Numbered from the stretch's first letter, positions 16,689-26,804 are shown. The stretch is 64,000 nt of DNA from Metabacillus sp. KUDC1714 (GCF_014217835.1 NZ_CP055263.1:868001-932000), one strand, 5' to 3'. Made by a program: numbers and translations. The notes: a model not told the origin generated them from the sequence alone.

Positions 16689-18095
16689 TTAATCATTCTT
16701 AATCGGAATCGTAATCGTAAACTTTGTTCCTTGATTTCGCTCACTAGTGAGTTCAATTTTTCCTTCATGCAGCTCTACTAAGCGCTTAACAATTGAAAGA
16801 CCTAAACCAAATTCACCAAATTGATTACTTGTTCTCGATAGATCTGCCTTATAAAATCTCCGCCAAATTGATTCCACCTCTAATTTGTCCATACCTATTC
16901 CAGTATCCTCAATTTCAATGATCGTCTCTTCATTAGTTTGGTAACCACGCAACCAAACTGAACCTTGATTTGTAAATTGAATACTATTTTTTGTGATATT
17001 TATTAAGATTTGGATAAGTCGATCATAGTCAGCGAAAACCATACTTTGTTCATCTGCTTGAATAATTAAGTTAATATTTTTTTCTTCTGCTTGAAAAAGT
17101 AAGTGATCCTTTATCACTTCTAATACTTCTTTAAGCTGAATTCTTTCTTTAATAAGCTTAACTTGATTCGATCGAATTCGTTCATAATCTAGATTCTCGT
17201 TAACAAGTCGAATTAATCTTTTAGTTTCATGACTAACTAACTGAATCCCTTTTTCTTTTTCATCCTCTTCAATCATATTATTTTTGAGTCCTTCAATCAC
17301 ACCGCTTATTGTTGTTAGTGGTGTCCGAAGCTCGTGTGAAACATCGGCTATAAATTGTCTTCGCCGTTTTTCGAGACTATCAATTTCTTCGTTTGATGAT
17401 TTTAATTGATCAATCATTTCGTTAAAATCATTTGCCATTTCAGCGATCTCATCAAAGTTAGATGCAGGAATATATGCATCATAATCACCTTGTGCAATTT
17501 TCGAAGTAGCTTTTCTTATTTTTTGAATACGATTCACATGTATCTTTGAGAGAATCCAGCTAAGCAAAAATGACACCGATAACGCGATGATTACAGTGTA
17601 GAGCAAATATTGATTCATTTCACTGATCATTTCCCGCGAACCACTAATAGGAGAAATGAGTAAAATCCCTCCAATTAGACCTCCTCTACCAATATAGGGT
17701 AATGCAACTAGTGAAACTTCCTGGTCAGCCCATTTGATGTTATGCTTTGTAACCACTTTCTCCCCATTGGTAAGCTTGTTCCAATCTTCTTCCGTTATTC
17801 TTGTTCTGGGTGAGGTCGTTGAAATCGGGTAAACAATTCGGCCTTGTTGATCAAAGATACTAAAAAATATATTTTGCGAGCTCAATACCTGGTTGTATTG
17901 TGCCAAAACGAACTCTTGTCCTGTCTGTTCAAATTCAGTTAAAATATTCTCACCATACACGGTTAATTCATTTACTTTGTTCTCGTACACCAAATTTTCG
18001 ACATAGTGGGCGAACAAGAGGCTTAAAATAATAAACGCGATGATAAGAATACTAATATGACTAATAAATAGCTGATAAATGTATTTAATTCTCAT
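16689..18095 (-). CDS. Membrane sensor histidine kinase, HAMP type
   Basis: A 468-residue kinase. Membrane helices at about 7-31 and 164-184 enclose an extracellular sensor of about 130 residues. A HAMP domain follows, then HisKA with the phospho-acceptor His near 250 in FIADVSHELRTPL, and a HATPase with NITKNSIQF, EDTGIGM and FGLGLSIVKRL. The ATG overlaps the 3' end of the response regulator by 11 bp, so the two are translated together. The stimulus is unknown. The prsA-like gene next door suggests a cell-envelope role, but that is inference. Confidence 0.9.
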   Translation of the reverse strand: MRIKYIYQLFISHISILIIAFIILSLLFAHYVENLVYENKVNELTVYGENILTEFEQTGQEFVLAQYNQVLSSQNIFFSIFDQQGRIVYPISTTSPRTRITEEDWNKLTNGEKVVTKHNIKWADQEVSLVALPYIGRGGLIGGILLISPISGSREMISEMNQYLLYTVIIALSVSFLLSWILSKIHVNRIQKIRKATSKIAQGDYDAYIPASNFDEIAEMANDFNEMIDQLKSSNEEIDSLEKRRRQFIADVSHELRTPLTTISGVIEGLKNNMIEEDEKEKGIQLVSHETKRLIRLVNENLDYERIRSNQVKLIKERIQLKEVLEVIKDHLLFQAEEKNINLIIQADEQSMVFADYDRLIQILINITKNSIQFTNQGSVWLRGYQTNEETIIEIEDTGIGMDKLEVESIWRRFYKADLSRTSNQFGEFGLGLSIVKRLVELHEGKIELTSERNQGTKFTITIPIKND

Positions 18096-18795
18096 TTACT
18101 TCAACTGCTTCATCAAATTTATAACCTACGCCCCAAACTGTATGAAAAAATGGGTGTGTCGGTGTTTCGATTTTTTTTCTTAATCGTTTAATATGAACAT
18201 CTACTGTACGTTCATCACCATAAAATTGATAGCCCCAAACTCGTTCTAACAGCTGTTCTCGCGTAAACACTTGACGAGGATTTTTTACAAAGTAATAAAG
18301 GAGATCAAACTCTTTTGGTGTAAGGTTTGTTATCTTTCTATCTTGTAAATATACCTCTCTAGTTGATTTACTAATTTTAAAATTGTCAGTTTGCAATAGA
18401 TCAGAAATATTAGACTGTTGATCAATTTCTGCTATCTGATAGCGACGAGTCACTGCTTTAATCCTTGCCATTAAGGCTAATGGACTAAATGGCTTTGTTA
18501 CATAATCATCTGCTCCCATTTCTAGACCTAATACTTGATCAGACTCACTATCCTTTGCTGTCAGCATAATAATTGGAATTGAGCTTTTTTCTTCTCTAAT
18601 CTTTCGACAAAGTGACACACCATCCATCCCAGGAAGCATCCAGTCGAGGATCATTAAATCCCACTCATTCCCTTTAAAACGCTCATACCCTTCCAAACCA
18701 TTATGTACAAATTCACCCGTAATTCCTTCCTTCGAAAAAAACATCTCGAGCATAGAGCAAACACTTGGATTATCTTCAATAACAAGAACTTTCAT
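18085..18795 (-). CDS. OmpR/PhoB-family response regulator
   Basis: A 236-residue regulator with the receiver domain start MKVLVIEDN, phospho-acceptor Asp51 in LMILDWMLPGMDG and Lys in YVTKPFSP, and a winged-helix output domain ending in the RTVDVHIKRLRKKIE motif. An upstream in-frame ATG at 18861 would add 22 residues that fit no receiver domain; the ATG at 18795 has GGTGG at good spacing and begins at the conserved beta-strand, so it was chosen. It is the partner of the overlapping HAMP kinase. Confidence 0.9.
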   Translation of the reverse strand: MKVLVIEDNPSVCSMLEMFFSKEGITGEFVHNGLEGYERFKGNEWDLMILDWMLPGMDGVSLCRKIREEKSSIPIIMLTAKDSESDQVLGLEMGADDYVTKPFSPLALMARIKAVTRRYQIAEIDQQSNISDLLQTDNFKISKSTREVYLQDRKITNLTPKEFDLLYYFVKNPRQVFTREQLLERVWGYQFYGDERTVDVHIKRLRKKIETPTHPFFHTVWGVGYKFDEAVEVNEN

Positions 18796-18972
18796 TTTCC
18801 ACCCACCAGTTGTGTAAAAGCTTTTTCTTTTTATCAATTTTAACGTTTTCTTATACAACACACAAATTAAACTGGTCTAATCAACTGTTTGGTCTAGAAA
18901 TAACTTTCTTTCCAAATACTCCATTCCATTTGTAAACTATTTAAATACTAATTAACAAATAAAGAATAACAT

Positions 18973-19001
18973 AAAAAAAGACCCCCAAAAGGGAGTCTTT
19001 T
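18973..19001 (-). terminator. Intrinsic terminator of the cold-shock gene
   Basis: The stem AAAAGACTCCC/GGGGTCTTTT with a short loop is followed on the minus strand by a T-rich tract. Confidence 0.85.
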
Positions 19002-19028
19002 ATAAGAGCTGCTTATGCAGCGTTATAC

Positions 19029-19226
19029 TTATTTTTGTACGTTAGCAGCTTGTGGTCCACGAGCTCCTTGCTCAACTTCAAAAGTAACTGTTTGGCCTTC
19101 TTCTAAAGTTTTGAAACCTTCACCTTGGATTGCAGAGAAGTGTACGAATACATCGTCTTGTCCTTCTACTTCAATAAATCCGAAACCTTTTTCTGAATTA
19201 AACCATTTAACTTTACCTTCTAACAT
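19029..19226 (-). CDS. cspB: Cold-shock protein, CspB-like
   Basis: A 65-residue single-domain RNA chaperone that binds single-stranded RNA and DNA. Both RNP motifs are intact: KGFGFIEV (RNP1) and VFVHFSAI (RNP2). It is close to B. subtilis CspB over the whole length. The start has AGGAGGAAAA. The gap of about 240 bp upstream (19227-19464) probably holds the long 5' leader usual for these genes, but no cold-box was defined. Bacillus carries several csp paralogues, so the exact letter is uncertain. Confidence 0.93.
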   Translation of the reverse strand: MLEGKVKWFNSEKGFGFIEVEGQDDVFVHFSAIQGEGFKTLEEGQTVTFEVEQGARGPQAANVQK

Positions 19227-19464
19227 TGTTTTTCCTCCTGTGTGGAAAATCTAGTCCACTTTGTATTACTATTCTTGCTAGACAACGACCTTTCAAGAGG
19301 AATCTTTTAAAGCAATTTCCATCTTTCATCCTTATCCGAACAAAAATAATTAAAACCATTTTAGCACCTTTTTTCTTTAAAATCAAGTTAATTCTATTTT
19401 CTGACAATAATAGATTAATAGAATCATACCTATTTTATTGCTTTGTGTATATGAACAAAAGCTC

Positions 19465-19505
19465 AAAAAAAAGCAGCCAATTTCAACTAGAAATCAACTG
19501 CTTTG
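19465..19505 (-). terminator. Intrinsic terminator of the marR-MMPL operon
   Basis: AAAGCAG and CTGCTTT pair around an inner GATTTC/GAAATT stem, followed on the minus strand by eight T. Confidence 0.8.
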
Positions 19506-19517
19506 TTCATTATCAGT

Positions 19518-22500
19518 TTATACTCGCTTAAACGGCCACCAGTTTGCAGCACCAAAATTTTTCACCATGACTGGGACAAATAGTGGTAATACAATAAATG
19601 CGTATAACAACAATCCAGTCAGGATAATCGATGCTATTTGAATAAGTGATAGCATGCCTGAAGGAATCATTGCAGCAAATGTACCCCCTAGTATAACCAC
19701 CGCTGAAATAATGACTGTTCCCATTTTTTTCATTGCTAAAAGCATCGCATCTTCTACTGATATGTCTTTATATTCATTAAAACGGTCCATTAAGAAAATA
19801 CTATAATCTACACCTAGAGCAACAAGAATAACAAAACCAAAGAATGGAACTGCCCAGCTAATCCCGGTATACCCTAAAATATTCACAAATATGACTTCAT
19901 TGATTCCAAGTGCTGTATAATACGTTAAAATCAATGATCCTATCAAATAAAGCGGCATAATAATTGATCTAAACAAAAATACAAGAATAATAGAAATACC
20001 GACAAGCATTAAAATAACTGTACGTGTATAGTCATTATTAGACATTGTATTTAAGTCAGCATTAATACTAGTAATTCCTCCAATGGCAACTTTGGCATTT
20101 TCAAGCTTTGTATCCTTTGTTGCACGTTCAATTGCAGCATTAATTTCATCAATTTGGTTAATTGCTTCGTTGGAATAAGGGTTAGCTCCAAAGATAACAT
20201 CCAATGTCATTACTTTTCGGTCATTTGATAAATATGTGTCAAGTGCTTGCTCGAAGTCTTCACTTTCTAATACATCTTCTGGTAAGTAAAAGCCTGATGT
20301 CTCTGACGTTTTTGATAAATCAGCTAAGTAGTCTTGAGCAGAACCGAGTCCGTCTGATACTTGGTTTAACCCATCAACACTTTGACCTAAGCCATCTGTT
20401 AATTGATTCATTTGACCATCAAGGTCACCAAAACCATCTAATAGCTGTTTTTGACCATTGGTTACACCTGACAGACCATCAGATATTTTTGGTATATTAC
20501 TTACAATTTGACCTTGACCGTTTGCTAATTGATCTAAGCCTGCTTGTTGTTGCTCAATTCCCTCTATAAGTAATGATAATCCTTCAGAGAACTGTCTTTG
20601 ACCTTCAACAAGTTCAGTAAAATTACTATTCGCCAGGTTTACACCTTCGCTAACCTTGTTTAATTCAGTATTTAATCTGCTAATCCCGTTTGCTAATGTA
20701 GGTAACTGAGTTTTAGCTACTTCCTGTACAGTTCCTTTAATTTTCCCATAATTAGGATCTGCCTCAAGACCTGGATATGCGTTATTATTTTCAAGAGCTG
20801 TAAAGTCAGAGTCTAATTGAGTAAGAGCTCCTGAAAGTCCTATAATCCCTTGAATTACCTCCTGGTATTTATCATGCAGAGTCCCGATTCCACCCTCTGC
20901 TTCTTGATATCCAGCAAGCAATTGACTGCTACCGGCTTGAAGTTCTTCAGCTCCTGCCTTCGCTTCAGCTAAGCCTTTTTTAATTTCATCTGAACCTTGA
21001 GATCCTTGACGAATTCCATCCTCAATTTTTGCTAGATTTTCCTGAATTTCAGATATCCCTGAATATAATTCAGTTGTTCCAGAAATCAAATCATTAATAC
21101 CGTCTGTCGCATCTTTAAGCTGTGGGGAGGATTTAGAAAGCTCACTTTCTGCTTCTGCTAACCCTTCACTAATTTGAGAGATCCCATCATTTCCTTCTCC
21201 AAGTCCCTCTTCAAGAGTTTTTGCTTGCTTTGCTACATAAAAGTCTTCGATCATTTCTCCTGTTGGTCGTGTGACAGAGCGAACTGAGTCTACCAACTCT
21301 ACTGTTTCAAGCTCTTTACTAATTTTTTCAGCAAGACCGATATATTCTGTTGAATCCATTTTTTCATCATTTTTCAAGACAATTTGCGTGGACATCGATT
21401 CCCCTGGACCAAAGCTATCTGCAATGGCATTGAAAGCTTTAATTGAGTTTACATCATCGCTAATTTCCTCTAATGAATTATAGGATAATTCACCATCATA
21501 AAGTAACAAAAACGGGACAGATACCACTGCAACGATAACTAGTGCAATAAGTGGTCGTGCTAATGAAAAGCGACCAACTACACCCCATAGTTTACTATCC
21601 TTATGTTCAAGTGTCCCTTTTGAAGGCCAGAAAATTTTATTACCTAGTATTGCCATAAAAAATGGTACAACCGTAAATAATGCGATAAGTAATACAGCAA
21701 CACCTACCGCTACTGCAGATGCAGATTGATAGAGCTTAAATTGGGAAAATCCGATTGCAGCAAAGCCGATCATGACAGCTAATCCACTAAAGAAAACCGT
21801 ACGCCCTGCATTGCGATATGTTTCAACAATCGCATCTGTCACACTTTCACGATGTGCCAATTCCTCTTTAAACCGACTTAAAAGCAGGATACAGTAGTCT
21901 GTTCCTATTCCAAATAAAACAGCGACTAAGAAAATTTGTGTGAAATTTGAGATTGGAAAGTTCACTTTATCAACTAATATCGCAACAATTGATTGTGATG
22001 CTAAATAAGTAATTCCAACAGTAATGAGCGGAATAAGTGGAGCAATCGCTGATCTAAACACGAGTAAAAGAACAGCCAAAATGAAAACAACCGTAATTCC
22101 TTCTGTTTTCTTTAAGCCTTCCTCAGAGCTTGCCATGACATCTTCATCAATCATCCATCCACTTGTATAATAATGATCAACTTTTACATCTTTAATTTTT
22201 TCGTAAAGCAAGTCAGATACTTCCTTCGCTTCACGATCATTCCAGCTTACCGAAACAGACGCCAAAATTGTCTTACCATCCTCTGAAACCAATTGTTCCT
22301 TTAAGCTTTCCTCATTAAAATGAGTTAATATATCTGTAACACCAAGCTCTTTGCTGTCTTCGAGTAAGCGAATCGCTTTTTCAGCCTCTTTCACCTCTTC
22401 GTCTGTTAGCTTATTTTCATTATGAAAAACAAGAGCAACCTGTGTTTCATCTTCAACATTTTCTTGTTTTTGGACAGCATCAAGAATTTCACTAGCTAAA

Positions 22501-22643
22501 GATGAAGAATATCCGTCTGGTACACTGACCTGTCCTTTATCTCGTACAAGTTCTGCCATATTAGGTGCAGCTAAAAATAACCCTACGACTACAGCAACCC
22601 ATGCAAGAATAACAAACCACTTTCCATTAATGATTTTGTTCAC
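19518..22643 (-). CDS. MMPL/RND-family membrane transporter with large external domain
   Basis: A 1041-residue transporter with two six-helix bundles. The first bundle follows an N-terminal helix and an external domain (helices at about 170-370, with FGIGTDYCILLLSRF); the second is near the C-terminus (about 860-1030, with LGVDYSIFLMDRF). Between them lies an external region of over 400 residues, much of it a low-complexity helical repeat of the ISEGLxxAxxGLxQL kind, as in YhgE-like proteins. B. subtilis YdgH and YdfJ are relatives; they are thought to export lipids or drugs. The upstream MarR gene, 3 bp away, probably controls it. Substrate unknown. Confidence 0.85.
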   Translation of the reverse strand: MNKIINGKWFVILAWVAVVVGLFLAAPNMAELVRDKGQVSVPDGYSSSLASEILDAVQKQENVEDETQVALVFHNENKLTDEEVKEAEKAIRLLEDSKELGVTDILTHFNEESLKEQLVSEDGKTILASVSVSWNDREAKEVSDLLYEKIKDVKVDHYYTSGWMIDEDVMASSEEGLKKTEGITVVFILAVLLLVFRSAIAPLIPLITVGITYLASQSIVAILVDKVNFPISNFTQIFLVAVLFGIGTDYCILLLSRFKEELAHRESVTDAIVETYRNAGRTVFFSGLAVMIGFAAIGFSQFKLYQSASAVAVGVAVLLIALFTVVPFFMAILGNKIFWPSKGTLEHKDSKLWGVVGRFSLARPLIALVIVAVVSVPFLLLYDGELSYNSLEEISDDVNSIKAFNAIADSFGPGESMSTQIVLKNDEKMDSTEYIGLAEKISKELETVELVDSVRSVTRPTGEMIEDFYVAKQAKTLEEGLGEGNDGISQISEGLAEAESELSKSSPQLKDATDGINDLISGTTELYSGISEIQENLAKIEDGIRQGSQGSDEIKKGLAEAKAGAEELQAGSSQLLAGYQEAEGGIGTLHDKYQEVIQGIIGLSGALTQLDSDFTALENNNAYPGLEADPNYGKIKGTVQEVAKTQLPTLANGISRLNTELNKVSEGVNLANSNFTELVEGQRQFSEGLSLLIEGIEQQQAGLDQLANGQGQIVSNIPKISDGLSGVTNGQKQLLDGFGDLDGQMNQLTDGLGQSVDGLNQVSDGLGSAQDYLADLSKTSETSGFYLPEDVLESEDFEQALDTYLSNDRKVMTLDVIFGANPYSNEAINQIDEINAAIERATKDTKLENAKVAIGGITSINADLNTMSNNDYTRTVILMLVGISIILVFLFRSIIMPLYLIGSLILTYYTALGINEVIFVNILGYTGISWAVPFFGFVILVALGVDYSIFLMDRFNEYKDISVEDAMLLAMKKMGTVIISAVVILGGTFAAMIPSGMLSLIQIASIILTGLLLYAFIVLPLFVPVMVKNFGAANWWPFKRV

Positions 22644-22646
22644 AAC

Positions 22647-23108
22647 TTATTCCTCCATTTTACAATCTTTACGTTGATCTAATAAGGTATTTAGCTTTTC
22701 ATATGTCTCAATAAATGACACAATTTCACTTTCTTCAAAGCTAGTAATGATCGATTCTACTAATTTTTTAATTTTATCTTCTGTTTTTAAGTATAAATCA
22801 TTTCCTTTTTCAGTTAACGTTAAGTAAATGACACGGCGATCATTTTCATCACGAGTTCGTTTGATTAACTCCTTTTCAGTTAATCGATTTATGATCGCAG
22901 TAATCGCACTTTTCTTCACCTCAAAGGCTTCTGAAAGCTCAGTAGAAGTGCATGTACCTACAAGATGAATATATCGTAATGTATAATGCTGATCATTTGT
23001 AATATAGTCACCAATACTGTCTTTTATCATATTTTCACCTTTTTTTGTAACAGAAAAGGAAACTGAAATGTAACGATTAATCAATTCTTCTATTTGTTTT
23101 TCCTCCAT
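22647..23108 (-). CDS. MarR-family transcriptional regulator
   Basis: A 153-residue winged-helix repressor. The helix-turn-helix is at STELSEAFEVKKSAITAIIN and the wing at RTRDENDRRVIYLTLTEKG. A GTG four codons upstream is too close to the AGAGG site, so the ATG at 23108 (MEEKQIEE) was preferred. It is cotranscribed with the MMPL exporter. A perfect palindrome lies directly upstream between its promoter and start, fitting negative autoregulation with derepression by an exporter substrate. Confidence 0.88.
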   Translation of the reverse strand: MEEKQIEELINRYISVSFSVTKKGENMIKDSIGDYITNDQHYTLRYIHLVGTCTSTELSEAFEVKKSAITAIINRLTEKELIKRTRDENDRRVIYLTLTEKGNDLYLKTEDKIKKLVESIITSFEESEIVSFIETYEKLNTLLDQRKDCKMEE

Positions 23109-23128
23109 GAAAGGAGCCACCTCTCTAT

Positions 23129-23188
23129 TAGTTAAATGATTTAACTATTCACGTGTTTAACTATAAAACGATCATCTTTTCCTGTCAA
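23129..23188 (-). promoter_or_regulatory. SigA promoter and MarR operator
   Basis: On the minus strand TTGACA (23183-23188) and TATAGT (23160-23165) are separated by 17 bp, a near-consensus vegetative promoter. Just downstream, TAGTTAAAT-G-ATTTAACTA (23129-23147) is a perfect 9-bp inverted repeat around one base, well placed to block transcription. A further GTTTAACTA half-site overlaps the -10 region. Confidence 0.8.
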
Positions 23189-23304
23189 GAAGTAAAGTTC
23201 AGTGTGACCGTTTAGTGACGTAGAAAAAAGAGCACACCGTAAAGATTACTTTTGCCTACTTTAAGAAATACTATCAGGGAATAAATTTACTTGGAGGTAT
23301 ATAC

Positions 23305-24111
23305 GTGGAAAAAATGCCATTGACCTCAGTTACGAGCGGGATGGGAATTGAGCTTCTACCAGATCTCTTTTGTTTGTCTGTTCAAATTGTAAATGTTTGC
23401 TTTATTGGAAATCCACGAGAAACGAATGAATTTATTTTAATAGATGCTGGAATGCCAGGATCATATGAGTTCATTATGGAGGAAGCTGAAAAAAGATTTG
23501 GCGCAGATTGCAAGTTAAATAGCATTATCCTAACTCACGGTCACTTTGATCATGTGGGTGCTTTACATGAATTGATCAGTAAATGGGATGTACCTGTTTA
23601 TGCCCATCCTTTAGAAGAACCCTATTTAACAGGAAAAAGTGATTATCCACCACCAAACCCTAAAGTTGATGGACTTGTTGCTAAAATGTCACCGATGTTC
23701 CCTAGGCACAGCATCGATATTAAACCTAACCTTAAACTATTAAGTGACGATGGATTAATTCCAAATTTACCCGAATGGCACTATATCCATACGCCCGGAC
23801 ATACACCTGGACATATTTCACTTTTTAGAGACCGAGACAGTGCTTTAATTGTTGGAGATGCTTTTACAACTGTTGAACAGGAATCTTTGTATGATGTGAT
23901 CACACAGAAACAAGAGATGCATGGTCCACCAGCATACTTTACAACAGATTGGCAGGCTGCCAAGGATTCCGTCAAAAAACTAGATGCCTTAAAGCCCACG
24001 ATAGCTATATCGGGTCACGGACTCCCGATGACTGATGATGAGTTAAGAATAGAACTTGAAAGACTTTCAGCTAATTTTGAAAATGAAATACCTGAAAATA
24101 GAAAAAAATGA
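23305..24111 (+). CDS. Metallo-beta-lactamase-fold hydrolase
   Basis: A 268-residue MBL-fold protein with the zinc motif THGHFDHVG (HxHxDH), a later metal-binding aspartate in VGDAF, and His residues in HTPGHTPGH and SGHGLPM. The order fits glyoxalase-II/YflN-like hydrolases. Substrate cannot be read from this. The GTG start is chosen because TTGGAGG lies 7 bp upstream; the ATG three codons later is less well placed. It is monocistronic, divergent from the marR-MMPL operon. Confidence 0.88.
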   Translation: MEKMPLTSVTSGMGIELLPDLFCLSVQIVNVCFIGNPRETNEFILIDAGMPGSYEFIMEEAEKRFGADCKLNSIILTHGHFDHVGALHELISKWDVPVYAHPLEEPYLTGKSDYPPPNPKVDGLVAKMSPMFPRHSIDIKPNLKLLSDDGLIPNLPEWHYIHTPGHTPGHISLFRDRDSALIVGDAFTTVEQESLYDVITQKQEMHGPPAYFTTDWQAAKDSVKKLDALKPTIAISGHGLPMTDDELRIELERLSANFENEIPENRKK

Positions 24112-24319
24112 GGAACAATAGCGCAAGCGCACGTTTAGCGACGTATATCTGGATGTGATGTGGTATTCAAGAGGATAAGAGTTTTTCAAATCGCATCTAA
24201 GATACCTTCAAATGTTTATTGATCTTTAGAATTTTCCTTAATGAAACTTTCATAAATATCTCTATCCTCCACCAAATGGCCATACACTTTATTATGACTA
24301 ACACCAAAGGTGGGGGAAT

Positions 24320-25081
24320 ATGATCTTTATCGGTAACAACTTGGCTAGTGGCAATCAATTGAAATCAACCACATTAACTGCTGAGGAAAATGAAATCATT
24401 GATCGTATGAATCAATATCAGGAAAAATATTTTTTCTTAAATGAAGATCACTTTCAGTTTGTTCTTCATCTTCGTTCAGCCATTATTCATGCATCAAGAA
24501 GTTTATTTAACAGCAAGGCAAAATTTACTACCTTTGAAACTTCACATTGTAATGAGCGATATTGGCGATTAACAAATCAAGGTGGTTTTAAACTTAGAGA
24601 AGGCATTCGTCCGTCTGATGCCATAAATGATATATTTCAAAATGGGGTTTTGTATGGGTTTGAATGCGCGACAGCAATGGTAATTATTTATTATAAAGCT
24701 GTATTAGACTCAATCAATTTTGAGCAATTCAATCGTATTTATCTAGGCATGTATTTACGTGATTGGCAATCAGATGACGATCTTCCAATCTACACGAGAA
24801 GAGGAAATGATTATTTACCTGGTGATTGTCTGTATTTTAATAATCCACAGTTCAATCCCAAAACTCCTCAATGGCGGGGAGAAAATGCAATTGATTTAGG
24901 GAATAAGCTTTTCTTCGCACATGGAATAGGCATTAAACCAGCGGAAGGCATCCTTGAGGCTTTGAATAAGCGAAGAAATCCACACGCGACAGAGTCTGCC
25001 TATCTCTTATCACAAGTCACTCGATTAGACGACTACTATTTGTATCAGTTCGCTAGTGGAGCTCATAAACGGTACAAATGA
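24320..25081 (+). CDS. tgl: Spore coat transglutaminase Tgl
   Basis: A 253-residue protein-glutamine gamma-glutamyltransferase that cross-links spore coat proteins by epsilon-(gamma-glutamyl)lysine bonds late in sporulation. The active-site Cys lies in GFECATAMVIIYY, and WRGENAIDLG and FFAHGIGI match the region of B. subtilis Tgl (245 residues) that holds the rest of the site. The start follows GGTGGGGG. A sequence resembling a SigK -10 (CATACACTT, near 24281) lies upstream; in B. subtilis tgl expression is SigK-dependent. The gap before it (24112-24319) carries only a decayed AAGCGC-type repeat. Confidence 0.93.
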   Translation: MIFIGNNLASGNQLKSTTLTAEENEIIDRMNQYQEKYFFLNEDHFQFVLHLRSAIIHASRSLFNSKAKFTTFETSHCNERYWRLTNQGGFKLREGIRPSDAINDIFQNGVLYGFECATAMVIIYYKAVLDSINFEQFNRIYLGMYLRDWQSDDDLPIYTRRGNDYLPGDCLYFNNPQFNPKTPQWRGENAIDLGNKLFFAHGIGIKPAEGILEALNKRRNPHATESAYLLSQVTRLDDYYLYQFASGAHKRYK

Positions 25082-25177
25082 GTTTTGTTTCGAAGTATAT
25101 AATATTTTACAGCACAATAACATTATCACCCCGATTAACCCAAGTATTCCAAACTATCCCAACCTTTACTTGAAGAA

Positions 25178-25203
25178 AGTCCAATTCGTATGAGAATTGG
25201 ACT
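25178..25203. terminator. Hairpin downstream of tgl
   Basis: A perfect 10-bp stem (AGTCCAATTC and its complement, loop of 6) followed by CCTAATT; the T tract is weak. Confidence 0.55.
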
Positions 25204-25275
25204 CCTAATTAAGTGTGTTACTTAATGTTTAGTACTCGAAGACAGAACCCGTTATTTTTCAACTACGACTGTGTT

Positions 25276-25515
25276 TTATTTTCCTTCTTTTCTATTTGTA
25301 AAAAAGGCCATCATTAGAGTCAAAATTCCCGATAATAATGTATATACAATTACCCAAATAAAAAATGATTCATTAAAAAACAGAAGCATTAAGAATGAGG
25401 ATAAAACAAAAATTAAAGCCGGCGTAACATAGCTTTTTTTAGTTAATACGTAACCAACCACTGACATTATTAACACAATTGCTGGAAAGATGAAAAGAAT
25501 AAGCATAAATTCCAT
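25276..25515 (-). CDS. Small membrane protein, DUF2651-like
   Basis: A 79-residue protein with two to three membrane helices (about 3-23, 29-47, 51-71) and a basic tail NRKEGK. The motif FFNESFFIWVIVYTLLS and size resemble the DUF2651 group of small Bacillus membrane proteins, recalled rather than searched. An AGGTGACAT stretch precedes the ATG. Function unknown, monocistronic. Confidence 0.65.
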   Translation of the reverse strand: MEFMLILFIFPAIVLIMSVVGYVLTKKSYVTPALIFVLSSFLMLLFFNESFFIWVIVYTLLSGILTLMMAFFTNRKEGK

Positions 25516-25721
25516 ATGTCACCTCATACTACACTTCTAATTTACCTTATTTTACCACAAAAGTGACTTATTACGCTTAAATCGCCATATACAGTGGCTT
25601 CGCCAGACCCAAACATGTCCTTTGTCGAATCGATTCGGGTAGTTATCCTTCACTTATTCTCAAGACCTCAACCGAATCCTGAGATTAGGAGTTTCATGGA
25701 TCGTTCTGAATGGGTTAAGGT

Positions 25722-26117
25722 CTAGGAATATTTCATGTAAAAGGTTCTTTGTCGTGGACCATCAAATTCACAAAAGTAAATACCTTGCCAAGTTCCTAAA
25801 AGCAATCGTCCGTTTGAAATGATAACTGTTTGTGATGCACCGACCGTGCTCGCTTTCATATGTGCTGCCGTGTTTCCTTCAGCATGCATGTCCTTTACTA
25901 CATTCCATGGATAAATTTCATCAAAACGTCTCATCATATCACTTTTTACATCAGGATCAGCATTTTCATTGATTGTGATACCAGCTGTTGTATGGGGACA
26001 ATAAATTAATACTGTTCCTTCTTGTATTCTGCTCTCATTTACAAATGCTTGGACAATCTTTGTTACATCAATCATTTCGTCACGCATACTAGTTTGGATT
26101 GTTTGTTGTTTAAGCAT
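25722..26117 (-). CDS. yugU: YjbQ-family protein YugU
   Basis: A 131-residue UPF0047/YjbQ protein. The signatures [16 protein letters not shown] and [18 protein letters not shown] are complete; conserved His and Glu residues ([12 protein letters not shown]) lie in the active site. E. coli YjbQ has secondary thiamine-phosphate synthase activity, but the physiological role is not settled. The ATG at 26117 is preferred over a TTG four codons upstream, which lies too near the AAGGGTG site. B. subtilis yugU is in the same neighbourhood. Confidence 0.9.
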   Translation of the reverse strand: MLKQQTIQTSMRDEMIDVTKIVQAFVNESRIQEGTVLIYCPHTTAGITINENADPDVKSDMMRRFDEIYPWNVVKDMHAEGNTAAHMKASTVGASQTVIISNGRLLLGTWQGIYFCEFDGPRQRTFYMKYS

Positions 26118-26552
26118 TTCTAGCAACACCCTTCTTTAAGAACATAATTATATTAAGTATATATTGATGGATGTTAGATGTTAAATGAAATTCGACCAGT
26201 AGGCTGTTCGTTGGACCTGAACCACACTTCAAGCTGCACCATTACATTTTTAACTAATTATAGTAAATATTTTTTATGAATATCTCCTAGTATTTGCTGA
26301 TTTTATCTATATATTACTACTTTGTTTTCTTTGTGTAGTGATACTGAAGCACTAAAAATTGTCCTCTTTGGACTTCCTTTATAATAGTTTGATCGATTTC
26401 ATTAATTCTACATCGTATTATTCCCCATTAAGTTTAGAGTTTTTTCGCAAGGTATTAAAGGAAGTGTACATACTAAATAGTGTATATTTCTTTCATGTAA
26501 AATTATATTTTATAGATCCAAGATGATAGTGTTAGTAGAAAGTGGTGATCAA
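26118..26552. other. Intergenic stretch, AT-rich
   Basis: About 430 bp between divergent yugU and mstX. It must hold both promoters; none matches consensus convincingly. No small gene, hairpin terminator or repeat was recognised. Confidence 0.5.
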
Positions 26553-26798
26553 TTGAAGGTAAATGAAGAAGAAAAGAAGCTGCTTAGTGAAGCAATTGAT
26601 AAAATGAATGAGGGGTTAGATGCTTTTATAGGATTTTACAATGATTCTGAAGAGGATAAGGCCTTAATTGAGTTCTCTGAAGAAACAATTGAAATAATTG
26701 AACATGCAATTGATACTTATGGAAAAGAAGAGGTCACAACGAAAATAAACACGATTATTAGAGAAGTTTTATCATTTCTACCTAATAAGAAGGGGTGA
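26553..26798 (+). CDS. mstX: Mistic homologue MstX
   Basis: An 81-residue acidic protein matching B. subtilis Mistic (110 residues) over most of its length; EAIDKMNEGLDAFIGFYND corresponds to the Mistic segment AIDRMNEGLDAF. Mistic associates with the membrane without the usual translocation machinery and is expressed with YugO. A TTG at 26553 is preferred as start because AAAGTGGTG lies at correct spacing; an ATG ten codons upstream (26523) lacks a ribosome-binding site. Other Bacillus Mistic proteins also lack the N-terminal extension of the B. subtilis form. It is directly coupled to yugO. Confidence 0.88.
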   Translation: MKVNEEEKKLLSEAIDKMNEGLDAFIGFYNDSEEDKALIEFSEETIEIIEHAIDTYGKEEVTTKINTIIREVLSFLPNKKG

Positions 26799-26804
26799 TT
26801 GTGT

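Noticed and set aside
19226..19531. Open frames on both strands upstream of cspB
   Set aside because: They cover the probable cspB leader and the MMPL terminator and show no start signals or protein-like composition.
26523..26552. ATG start for mstX
   Set aside because: No ribosome-binding site at suitable spacing, whereas the TTG at 26553 has one and matches short Mistic homologues.
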